From: Acidobacteriota bacterium
GTDB taxonomy: Bacteria > Acidobacteriota > Blastocatellia > Pyrinomonadales > Pyrinomonadaceae
DNA: 59,244 nucleotides
NCBI GenBank assembly: GCA_019639235.1
Contig: JAHBSG010000024.1
Span: 1 to 59,244 of the forward strand
Reading direction: 5' to 3'
Position numbers and translations under genes: made by a program. This document shows positions 52,451 through 59,244 of this stretch, in pieces (position 1 is the first letter of the stretch; every line of letters starts with the position of its first letter). The notes beneath the pieces were generated by a model. It saw only the letters and a list, made by a program, of their open reading frames with translations, was not told the DNA's origin and made no database searches.

Positions 52451-54079
52451 ATGACGAAGATCCATTTTGTTCGTTTCGCTTTTCTTGCCGCGGCATTGAT
52501 GCTGGCGGCAAGCGTTCCCGTTTCGGCCCAGCGTGACAAGGAGCAACCAAATCAAGACCCGACCTCGCGTTCGCGTAACGTCAGGCCCGAGATCAAAGAA
52601 GCTTACAAGCGGTGGCTTGACCAGGACGTTCCCTACATCATCACAAAGGAAGAACGCCGTGCATTCATGGCTCTCCAGACGGATGAGGAACGCGAGAATT
52701 TCATTGAGAACTTTTGGCGTCGCCGCGACCCGAACCCGGACACGGAAGAGAACGAATTTCGCGAGGAGTATTACGAGCGGATCGCTTACGCTAACGAACG
52801 CTTTACTTCGGGCATTCCCGGTTGGCGGACGGACCGCGGCCGTATCTATATCGCATGGGGCAAACCGGATTCTATCGAATCGCGTCCCTCCGGCGGTGCT
52901 TACGACCGGCCTTCGTATGAGGGCGGCGGCACGACGACGACCTATCCATTCGAGATCTGGTTCTATCGTCACCTTGACGGAGTCGGCGACGGCATCGAGA
53001 TCGAATTCGTCGATCCGACCGGAACGGGCGAATACCGCATTGCCCGCAACGCAAATGAAAAGGACGCCATGCTTTACGTTCCCGGAGCGGGCCTGACGCT
53101 TTCAGAGTCGCTTGGACTTTCGAGCAAGGTGGACCGCATCGGCGGATTCAACATCAACAATCAGTACATGCGCGAGCAGGACACGCCCTTCCGCCGGCTT
53201 GAGATCATCAACAATCTCTCGCGGCCGCCGGCAATAAAATACGGCGATCTGCAAAGTATGGTCGGCGGCGACTCAGGTGTGCTCGACAACAACCCGCTGA
53301 ACTTCGACCTTCGCGTCGATTTCTTCCGTCAATCTGAAGAGCGGGTGGTCGTCACCTTTACGGTGCAAACACCGAACCGAGAACTTCAGTTCGAGAACGA
53401 GGGCGGCCTTGAAACTGCGAAGCTCAACATCTTCGGCCGCATCACGGCCGTTTCGGGCAAACGTTCGGGGATCTTTGAGGATGCGGTAACGACCTATGCG
53501 ACGCAGGAAGAGCTTGCGACAATGCGCGACCGCAAGTCGGTCTATCAAAAGGCATATACTTTGACGCCGGGAACGTACAAAGTTGACGTCGTTGTCCGCG
53601 ATGTAGCGACAGGCAACCGCGGCATCATCAATCAGGGCTTTACCGTGCCGCGATACGATGACAAGTCGCTTTCGACCTCGACACTCGTGCTTGCCTCAAC
53701 ACTTCGACCGACCGAGGAACGCGACATCGGGGCAATGTTCGTGATCGGAAATGCGAAGGTCATTCCGAACATCGAAGGCGTTTACAAGAAGGGCCAGGAT
53801 GTCGGCGTCTATATGCAGGTTTACAATGCCGGCATTGACCAGACGACGCTCCGCCCGGCGGTTGATGTCGAGTATGTTCTGACCAAGAACGGCAAGGAAG
53901 TGCTTCGCCAGCCCGAGAACTGGGAAGGTCTTTCCGATTCGGGACAGCGGTTGACGCTTGCCAGATTGCTGCCGACCGCTTTTCTTGACACCGGCGACTA
54001 CGAGATCAAGGTCCTGACCAAGGACAAGGTCAGCCAGCAGGTCGTTGAGAACAAAGGCAAGTTCCGCATTGTGGATTAA
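52451..54079 (+). CDS. GWxTD domain exported protein
   Basis: 542 residues. A signal peptide (FVRFAFLAAALMLAASVPVSAQ) precedes the GWxTD module: FMALQTDEERENFIENFWRRRDP near residue 70 and GWRTDRGRIYIAWGKPD near 125. The rest is beta-rich with two or three Ig-like domains (FDLRVDFFRQSEERVVVTFTV; YKVDVVVRDVATG; YEIKVLTKDKVS). GWxTD proteins occur in Acidobacteriota and Bacteroidetes; the function is unknown, and a role in envelope assembly or gliding has been suggested. Confidence 0.88.
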   Translation: MTKIHFVRFAFLAAALMLAASVPVSAQRDKEQPNQDPTSRSRNVRPEIKEAYKRWLDQDVPYIITKEERRAFMALQTDEERENFIENFWRRRDPNPDTEENEFREEYYERIAYANERFTSGIPGWRTDRGRIYIAWGKPDSIESRPSGGAYDRPSYEGGGTTTTYPFEIWFYRHLDGVGDGIEIEFVDPTGTGEYRIARNANEKDAMLYVPGAGLTLSESLGLSSKVDRIGGFNINNQYMREQDTPFRRLEIINNLSRPPAIKYGDLQSMVGGDSGVLDNNPLNFDLRVDFFRQSEERVVVTFTVQTPNRELQFENEGGLETAKLNIFGRITAVSGKRSGIFEDAVTTYATQEELATMRDRKSVYQKAYTLTPGTYKVDVVVRDVATGNRGIINQGFTVPRYDDKSLSTSTLVLASTLRPTEERDIGAMFVIGNAKVIPNIEGVYKKGQDVGVYMQVYNAGIDQTTLRPAVDVEYVLTKNGKEVLRQPENWEGLSDSGQRLTLARLLPTAFLDTGDYEIKVLTKDKVSQQVVENKGKFRIVD

Positions 54080-54106
54080 CGACGCGGGCTCTACCGAATA
54101 TGCGAG

Positions 54107-54140
54107 CGGCTCCGGAAATTTCCGGGGCCGTTCTTGTTTT
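54107..54140 (+). terminator. Terminator after the GWxTD gene
   Basis: A 12-bp stem with one G-T pair, centred at 54118/54119 (54107-54130; CGGCTCCGGAAA pairs with TTTCCGGGGCCG), is followed by TTCTTGTTTT. Confidence 0.65.
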
Positions 54141-54294
54141 CTGTTCGCGATCCAGGTCGTTGGTGACAATCGCGACATTTTGGGTTATATTTCTCTACGA
54201 ACAGATCTGGCGGAAACTCACTCCGCTCGAATTCGTATAATATTTTGGCGGCAGCCGACCGGACGGAAGCCGCACCGCCCGTGACAAAACCCTG

Positions 54295-54687
54295 ATGATC
54301 GTCGGAACTGAATGGCTCATCGAAGCTGAAGGATGCGATCCCGAATGCTTGAGGGACGAAGCTTTGCTTCGCGATGTGCTTGGGCGCGTTCTTGCTGACC
54401 TTGACCTCAAGAGCATTGGGAGCGTTTGGCACAAATTCCCGGGCGAAGGCGGCGTAACGGGCTTGATCGCGTTAACCGAATCGCATCTTGCCTGCCACAC
54501 CTATCCCGAACACGGTACAGCAACTTTCAACCTATATTGCTGCCGAACGCGTCCGGAATGGGACTGGGAAACTGCCCTGAAAGATGCGATCGCGGCCGCG
54601 AGCGTTACGGTCACAAAGATCGAACGCGGCACCTCCTCTGAAAAAGAAGCCGATCCGATGACGCGATCAGCGGGAGGTGCCGAATGA
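54295..54687 (+). CDS. speH: S-adenosylmethionine decarboxylase proenzyme (class 1B)
   Basis: 130 residues. It yields decarboxylated AdoMet, the aminopropyl donor for spermidine. It self-cleaves at E62-S63 (ALTESHLACHTYPEHG) to make the pyruvoyl group. S63, H68 and C83 occupy the same numbered positions as in the Thermotoga maritima enzyme. The start GTEWLIEAEGCDPE is the family N-terminus. The stop overlaps the DUF4178 gene by 4 bp, tying the enzyme to that operon. Confidence 0.93.
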   Translation: MIVGTEWLIEAEGCDPECLRDEALLRDVLGRVLADLDLKSIGSVWHKFPGEGGVTGLIALTESHLACHTYPEHGTATFNLYCCRTRPEWDWETALKDAIAAASVTVTKIERGTSSEKEADPMTRSAGGAE

Positions 54688-56615
54688 GCGTGCTCGCCGC
54701 AAATTGTCCTTCATGTGCCGCCCCGATCGAGTTCAAAAAGGGCTCGACCCTGGTGCTCGTTTGTCCTTACTGCCGGTCCGCGATCGCCCGCACCGACCGC
54801 AAGCTTGAGGACCTTGGCAAGGTGGCGGAGATCGCCGATTCTCAATCGCCGCTGAAACTCGGCCTCAAAGGCGAATTCAAAGGGAACAAATTTGAACTGA
54901 CCGGACGTGCACAGCTCAGGCATGAGCTTGGCGGGTACTGGGACGAGTGGTACGCGACGTTCTCGAACGGATGGGTCGGCTGGCTTGCCGAGGCACAAGG
55001 GCGTTTTTACATGACGTTCTTTCAGCCGATACCGGCAGGCGCCGCACTGCCCGGCTTCGATGAGATCGAGGTCGGCAAGTACGTTCCTCAGATCCCGTCG
55101 GACGGCCCGCTGATGGTGCTTGAGAAAGGCGTTGCGACGGCCGTTGCGGCCGATGGCGAGATACCGTATCGGCTTGTACCCAATGAGCAGTCGCGGTATG
55201 CCGACCTCAGCGGCACGGGTGACCAGTTTGCGACCATCGACTACAGTATGTCGCCGCCGTGGGTCTTTCTCGGGAAACAGGTAACGCTCGAAGAGATCGG
55301 CCTAGGCGATGCACGTCCCGTTCAGCGAGAGGCGGGCCGGACAGCGGCTGCGGGCATGGGTTGCCCGAACTGCGGCGGCCCGCTTTCGCTCACTGCACCG
55401 GACAAGGCGGAACGCGTATCGTGCCCGAACTGCTCGTCGCTGCTGGACGTAAACCAAGGAAACCTCAAATACTTCAAGGCTCTCGAACCTTGCCCGACAT
55501 CCGATCAGTTTCTGCTCAAGGTCGGACAGGAAGGAACCTTTCCGGGCGACGTGAAGTTTCGCATCATCGGCCGGATGGTCCGTAGCGTCACTATTGACGG
55601 CACGACCTATTACTGGCACGAGTATTTGCTCTATAACCCGATGGTCGGTTTCCGTTGGCTTGTCCACTCGGACAACCACTGGAACTTCGTTGAGCCGGTC
55701 AACCCGGCCGAGGTCGAAATGCCGGCGGCGATCGGTTCCGGAGCCCGCGCCGGATACAACGGCCATTCGTTCAAGATCTTTCAGGACGCACCCGCCTCGG
55801 TCCGCTATGTTGACGGCGAGTTCTACTGGCGGGTCGAGCAGGGCGAGACCGTCCGAGCGGTTGATTACGTTGCCGCTCCTTTGATGCTCTCGCAGGAGAT
55901 GACTCCGGGCGAGATGAACTGGTCGGCCGGCGTTTATATGACCAACGACGAGGTCGAGAAGATCTTTGGCGTCTCGGGCCTGCCGCGGCCATGGGGCATC
56001 GCACCCAACCAGCCGTTCACGGCCTCGTGGTACTACACTTGGGGAGCGATACCGCTGCTACTTCTTGTGATCGTCGGCATTTTCATGCTCCCGTTGTCCG
56101 GCTCGAGCACGACGGTGCTAAGCCAGAAGATGGAACTGCCGCCGATGGCGAACGCCACCCAGCCGCAGGCTGTTTTCAGCCAACAGTTCGAACTCAAGGC
56201 GAACCGCAATGTTCGTATTCGCGCCAATGCTCCGGTCAGCAATTCATGGGCAGACCTCGACGTGGACCTGATCAACGACCAGAGCCAGGAGGTCGAATCG
56301 GTGAATGTCCCTATCGAGTATTACAGCGGTACGGACAGCGACGGAGCGTGGACGGAAGGCAACCAGACCGAGGACGCGACCGTCTCTTCGCTGCCGGCCG
56401 GGAAATACACTCTCCGTGTCGAAGGCACCTGGCAGAATTGGCAGCAATCGATGCCCGTTTCGGTCAGCGTCGCGCAGGGCGTCAATCGCGGCGTCAATTT
56501 CTTTTGTGCCTTCTTGGTGCTCCTCATCGTTCCGGTGATCGGGCTTATCAGGAAGGTCAGCTTTGAGTCGAGACGCTGGAGCGAGAGCATGTTCAGCTCG
56601 AGCGGCGGCGAATAG
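54684..56615 (+). CDS. Double DUF4178 membrane protein with zinc ribbons
   Basis: 643 residues. Two zinc-ribbon-like motifs (CPSCAAPIEF...CPYC at 9-32; CPNCGGPLSL...CPNC near 228-249) each precede a DUF4178 domain (about 60-190 and 275-410). A membrane helix lies near 455 (YTWGAIPLLLLVIVGIFML), a beta-rich domain follows, and another helix sits near the C-terminus (FFCAFLVLLIVPVIGLI). The gene overlaps speH by 4 bp and is followed by two small membrane-protein genes. DUF4178 proteins are known mainly from this neighbourhood; the function is unknown. Confidence 0.85.
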   Translation: MSVLAANCPSCAAPIEFKKGSTLVLVCPYCRSAIARTDRKLEDLGKVAEIADSQSPLKLGLKGEFKGNKFELTGRAQLRHELGGYWDEWYATFSNGWVGWLAEAQGRFYMTFFQPIPAGAALPGFDEIEVGKYVPQIPSDGPLMVLEKGVATAVAADGEIPYRLVPNEQSRYADLSGTGDQFATIDYSMSPPWVFLGKQVTLEEIGLGDARPVQREAGRTAAAGMGCPNCGGPLSLTAPDKAERVSCPNCSSLLDVNQGNLKYFKALEPCPTSDQFLLKVGQEGTFPGDVKFRIIGRMVRSVTIDGTTYYWHEYLLYNPMVGFRWLVHSDNHWNFVEPVNPAEVEMPAAIGSGARAGYNGHSFKIFQDAPASVRYVDGEFYWRVEQGETVRAVDYVAAPLMLSQEMTPGEMNWSAGVYMTNDEVEKIFGVSGLPRPWGIAPNQPFTASWYYTWGAIPLLLLVIVGIFMLPLSGSSTTVLSQKMELPPMANATQPQAVFSQQFELKANRNVRIRANAPVSNSWADLDVDLINDQSQEVESVNVPIEYYSGTDSDGAWTEGNQTEDATVSSLPAGKYTLRVEGTWQNWQQSMPVSVSVAQGVNRGVNFFCAFLVLLIVPVIGLIRKVSFESRRWSESMFSSSGGE

Positions 56616-56628
56616 ATCGTGGAGTAAT

Positions 56629-56778
56629 ATGGCAAAGATTCTTTATCTGATTTTCGGTATGTTCGTGCTGGTGCTTTACACCTCGGCAGCGTGGTTTGGT
56701 TGGGAGCTTGCCAATTCCGGCAGCAAGTCGCGGCTCGGCGTGCCGTTCTTTTATTCTGGATTTCGTGGAGGAAAATAG
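56629..56778 (+). CDS. Small single-pass membrane protein
   Basis: 49 residues starting MAKILYLIFGMFVLVLYTS and ending in a basic aromatic tail (PFFYSGFRGGK). One membrane helix. GGAG stands 5 bp before the ATG. The stop is followed immediately by the DUF350 start. It occupies the place of a small gene in related operons. The pattern is distinctive, but I do not recognise a family. Confidence 0.7.
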   Translation: MAKILYLIFGMFVLVLYTSAAWFGWELANSGSKSRLGVPFFYSGFRGGK

Positions 56779-57036
56779 ATGTCACTTTTTGACCTGAGTA
56801 TGCCGCTGGCCCTTGTGGTCAAGTTCGATCAACTGGTTGAAGTGCTGATCACGACAATCATCTTTGTCGTCATCGGGCTTGTTGTTTTCGCCATCGCCTT
56901 TTTTGCCCTCGATAAGCTAACACCCTTCTCGATCAGGAAAGAGATCGAGGAAGACCACAACACTGCACTGGCGATCGTTATCGGATCATTGATACTCGGG
57001 ATCGCCCTCATCGTCTCGGCAGCGATCAGCGGTTAG
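56779..57036 (+). CDS. DUF350 membrane protein
   Basis: 85 residues with two membrane helices (VLITTIIFVVIGLVVFAIAFFALD and NTALAIVIGSLILGIALIVSAAI). The charged loop KEIEEDHNTALAIVIGSLI is the DUF350 hallmark. DUF350 proteins (YjfL group) often lie beside polyamine or glutathionylspermidine genes. GAGGAAAA precedes the ATG. Confidence 0.9.
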   Translation: MSLFDLSMPLALVVKFDQLVEVLITTIIFVVIGLVVFAIAFFALDKLTPFSIRKEIEEDHNTALAIVIGSLILGIALIVSAAISG

Positions 57037-57056
57037 CCAAGTAGGCAAAAAGCGGG

Positions 57057-57124
57057 GAATGGAAAATGGATAGCATCGGCGGCGCATCGCATCTTCCATT
57101 CGGCTTTATCCATTTTCCGTTTTT
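57057..57124 (+). promoter_or_regulatory. Attenuator-like inverted repeat before speE
   Basis: GGAAAATGGATA (57061-57072) pairs with TATCCATTTTCC (57107-57118), followed by GTTTTT and then the speE ATG at 57125. A competing pairing exists: GAATGGAA (57057-57064) with TTCCATTC (57094-57101). A terminator-like stem with a mutually exclusive alternative, right before a polyamine gene, could be a switch. No ligand or leader peptide is evident. Confidence 0.45.
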
Positions 57125-58645
57125 ATGAAACGCATTCCGCTTCTTTTTCTTAACGTAGTCATCATCGCGACCTGCGGGCTGATCTACGAACTTCTTGCCG
57201 CGACGGTCTCAAGCTACGTCCTCGGCGATTCGGTTACACAGTTTTCCCTCATAATCGGCATCTACCTGTTTGCCATGGGCGTCGGCTCATGGCTTTCGGG
57301 TTTTTTGGAGAAAGATCTGGCGACAAAGTTCGTTGACATCGAGCTTGCCGTAGCGTTGATCGGCGGATTCTCGGCACCGCTTCTCTTTCTCACCTTCGCG
57401 AACGTTTCTTATTTCGCCGTCATTCTCTATTCGATGGTGTTCATCATCGGCGCCCTTGTCGGGCTTGAGATACCGCTCCTGATGCGGATATTGAAAGATG
57501 AGCTCGACTTTAAGGACCTTGTCTCGCGGGTACTTGCTCTCGACTACGTCGGTGCGCTCGTCGCCGCTCTACTGTTCCCGATCTTCCTTGTTCCGAAGCT
57601 CGGGCTGAACCGCACCTCGCTGCTCTTCGGGATGCTCAACGCGGCTGTCGGGCTTTGGGGCACGTGGCTGCTCGAACCGCTAATTCGGCGGCGGTTGACG
57701 CTGCTCCGTGTAAAGGGATTCGTCGTTCTCGTCCTGCTCGCGATCGCGTTCATCAAGGCCGAGTCGCTGACGACGATGGCCGAGGATGCACTGTTTCCCG
57801 ATCAGATCGTTTACGCCAAAAGCTCGCCCTATCAACGCATCGTCGTGACCCGCGGGAAGCTCGGGCATTCACTTTTCCTCAATGGCAATCTGCAGTTCAA
57901 TTCCTTTGACGAATACCGCTATCACGAAGCTTTGGTTCACCCGGCGTTTGCGGCCTATGAAGGCGAACCGCGGCGGGTGCTCGTGCTCGGCGGCGGCGAT
58001 GGGCTTGCCGTTCGCGAGATCCTGAAATATCCGTCGGTCGAGAGCGTTACGCTGGTCGACCTCGACCCTCTGATGACGGGCCTTTCGAAAGAGCTTCCGG
58101 CGCTTGCGGAGCTTAACCGCAATGCAATGGAAGACCCGCGGGTCTCCGTTATCAACGCCGACGCGTTCGTTTGGCTTGATGACGTAAAGTCACCGCCCTT
58201 TGACATCGCAATAGTCGATTTTCCCGACCCGAACAACTTTGCCCTCGGCAAGCTTTACTCAACCCGTTTTTACAAACTTCTCCGCGAACGGCTTCAGCCC
58301 GAAGCGGCCGTCGTGATCCAATGCACCTCGCCGCTTTACGCACGCAAGTCCTTTTGGTCGATCATCAAAACGCTCGAGGCCTCCGGTTTTACGGTCAAGC
58401 CGTTTCAAACGACCGTGCCCAGCTTTGGCGTTTGGGGCTATGCACTAGCCAAGATGCAGCCTTTTGAAACGCCGGGTGAGCTTCGAAGCGGCATTGAACT
58501 AAAATTCCTGAACCCGACATCCTTTCCATCGCTTTTCGATTTTCCGGGCGATATGACGCTGCCCGCGGAAGAGATCGAGATCAATCGGCTCGATAACCAA
58601 GCACTCGTCCGGTACTACGAAGTTGAATGGCGCAGGTTTGAGTAA
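57125..58645 (+). CDS. Membrane-bound spermidine synthase-like aminopropyltransferase
   Basis: 506 residues. The N-terminal part has about seven membrane helices (FLNVVIIATCGLIYELLAA; then FSLIIGIYLFAMGVGSWLSGFLEKDL, typical of the fused type). The C-terminal domain, about 240-506, has the spermidine synthase fold: VLVLGGGDGLAVREILKYP for the donor and VDFPDPNN near the active site. With speH it should make an aminopropylated amine at the membrane. The product and acceptor are unknown. Confidence 0.88.
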   Translation: MKRIPLLFLNVVIIATCGLIYELLAATVSSYVLGDSVTQFSLIIGIYLFAMGVGSWLSGFLEKDLATKFVDIELAVALIGGFSAPLLFLTFANVSYFAVILYSMVFIIGALVGLEIPLLMRILKDELDFKDLVSRVLALDYVGALVAALLFPIFLVPKLGLNRTSLLFGMLNAAVGLWGTWLLEPLIRRRLTLLRVKGFVVLVLLAIAFIKAESLTTMAEDALFPDQIVYAKSSPYQRIVVTRGKLGHSLFLNGNLQFNSFDEYRYHEALVHPAFAAYEGEPRRVLVLGGGDGLAVREILKYPSVESVTLVDLDPLMTGLSKELPALAELNRNAMEDPRVSVINADAFVWLDDVKSPPFDIAIVDFPDPNNFALGKLYSTRFYKLLRERLQPEAAVVIQCTSPLYARKSFWSIIKTLEASGFTVKPFQTTVPSFGVWGYALAKMQPFETPGELRSGIELKFLNPTSFPSLFDFPGDMTLPAEEIEINRLDNQALVRYYEVEWRRFE

Positions 58646-58647
58646 AT

Positions 58648-59082
58648 TCAATATCAAACCGGATAGACAGGATAAGCAGGATGGTGAACGACGAACTGAC
58701 TGGTGCGATCATAAATGCGAGTTTCGAGGTCAGCAACGAACTCGGAGCGGGGTTTCTGGAATCGGTTTACGAAAAGGCTCTTATCGTCGCCCTTTCGCAA
58801 AGAGGCCTGAACATAAATGCGCAAGTTCCTTTGAAGGTGAGGTTTAGGAACGTCATAGTCGGAGATTTCTTTGCCGACCTTATCGTCGAGGATAAGGTGC
58901 TTATAGAGCTGAAAGCGGTTTCGCGTCTGCTTCCGGAACACAAGGCTCAGGTCATCAATTATCTGAATGCCACCGGGATCGAAACGGGATTGCTCCTGAA
59001 CTTTGGCAACCCGCGCGTCGAGTACTATAGATTGCATAAACGAAAAGATCCTGACCATCCTGTAGATCCTGTTTGAATATTC
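58648..59082. repeat. Imperfect inverted repeats bracketing the GxxExxY gene
   Basis: The left repeat (about 58648-58686; contains GACAGGATAAGCAGGATGGTG) and the right repeat (about 59051-59082; contains GACCATCCTGTAGATCCTG) are inverted copies of the same CAGGAT-rich motif. The start codon lies in the left copy and the stop in the right, so the last residues (DPDHPVDPV) come from the repeat. Such flanks are known for GxxExxY cassettes. Confidence 0.6.
58681..59076 (+). CDS. GxxExxY family protein
   Basis: 131 residues. The name-giving GFLESVY motif lies at about 23-29. ADLIVEDKVLIELKAVSRLLPEHKAQVINYL follows, a pattern like PD-(D/E)xK nucleases. The protein ends in the repeat-derived HPVDPV. 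The function is unknown. The gene with its repeats sits in a gap between speE and the next operon member, so it looks like an inserted cassette. Confidence 0.85.
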   Translation: MVNDELTGAIINASFEVSNELGAGFLESVYEKALIVALSQRGLNINAQVPLKVRFRNVIVGDFFADLIVEDKVLIELKAVSRLLPEHKAQVINYLNATGIETGLLLNFGNPRVEYYRLHKRKDPDHPVDPV

Positions 59083-59086
59083 CGTT

Positions 59087-59244
59087 ATGACCTTGACCCG
59101 CCGTGAATTGCTGAAGACCTTCCTCGGAGCGCCGATGGCTTTGGCGGCGTGCGAGCGAAGTGCGCCGCGGGCGTTTCCGGAGGGCGAGATCGTCGGTGCC
59201 AATTGGCGGCTCGGGCATGTGTTGCGCGAGGGCCGCACGTTCGA
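59087..59244 (+). CDS. Tat-exported lipoprotein, 5' part only
   Basis: 52 residues before the window ends. It begins MTLTRRELLKTFLGAPMALAAC, a twin-arginine signal with a lipobox (LAAC), so it is exported folded and lipid-anchored. EGEIVGANWRLGHVLREG follows. In similar operons elsewhere the next gene is, as I recall, often an FAD-dependent (amine) oxidoreductase; that identity is a guess. The tat genes upstream supply its export route. Confidence 0.55.
   Translation, partial: MTLTRRELLKTFLGAPMALAACERSAPRAFPEGEIVGANWRLGHVLREGRTF

Noticed and set aside
58648..59082. An insertion sequence
   Set aside because: The flanking inverted repeats looked like terminal repeats, but the enclosed gene is a GxxExxY protein, not a transposase, and no target duplication is visible.

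Overview
The window looks like a bacterial chromosome around the replication origin. dnaA and dnaN lie together on the minus strand with DnaA-box clusters on both sides of dnaA. The usual origin neighbours follow on the plus strand: rpmH, rnpA, yidD, yidC, khpB (jag), mnmE, and later mnmG, parA and parB. Two-membrane features (an MtrB-type beta-barrel, a decaheme cytochrome, lipoproteins) mark a diderm. GC-rich base use, a GWxTD protein, head-GIN protein and the DUF4178/DUF350/polyamine operon suggest Acidobacteriota, perhaps Blastocatellia. That placement is inference from gene content, not from a marker search.

Layout. 1-3.8 kb: a VapBC toxin-antitoxin pair, two unknown proteins, a DUF445 membrane protein and a small lipoprotein. 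4-7.4 kb: dnaN, dnaA and a candidate oriC. 7.4-11.7 kb: a nuclease-A-inhibitor-like protein, a head-GIN protein, a DsbB/DsbA-like pair and a FabF-like ketosynthase. 11.8-16.5 kb: rpmH to mnmE. 16.6-45.8 kb: a block of about 29 kb that sits between mnmE and mnmG, genes that are usually close together. It holds an FNR-like regulator, a porin-cytochrome conduit (MtrA/DmsE-like decaheme plus MtrB-like barrel), a membrane multiheme quinol-dehydrogenase-like protein, a monoheme cytochrome, two tandem nine-heme cytochromes, the ResB/CcsA heme-attachment machinery, three universal stress proteins, a sigma54 response regulator with a hybrid kinase, a PPOX-fold protein, Hsp20, ABC permeases, an anion transporter, a PilZ protein and an orphan TssB-TssC-like sheath protein. 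46-52.3 kb: mnmG, parAB with parS-like sites, a selenocysteine-containing selD, tatA/B and tatC. 52.4 kb to the end: a GWxTD protein and a polyamine-linked membrane operon (speH, DUF4178, a small membrane protein, DUF350, membrane-bound speE), a GxxExxY cassette and the start of a Tat-exported lipoprotein.

How the genes may work together. Two sets of DNA sites run through the redox block. TGTGA-N6-TCAC(A/G) palindromes, suited to the encoded FNR/CRP protein, lie about 40 bp upstream of plausible starts for the decaheme cytochrome and for the divergent cytochrome and ccs operons. GG(C/A)AC-N5-TTGC sigma54 promoters precede all three universal stress genes, the PPOX gene, a small membrane protein, hsp20 and the monoheme cytochrome, each 38-81 nt before the start codon. 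The sigma54 activator and its kinase are encoded in the middle of these targets. The simplest reading is a low-oxygen or redox-stress island that couples extracellular or outer-membrane electron transfer with a dormancy-like stress response.

No tRNA, rRNA, CRISPR array or transposase gene was recognised.
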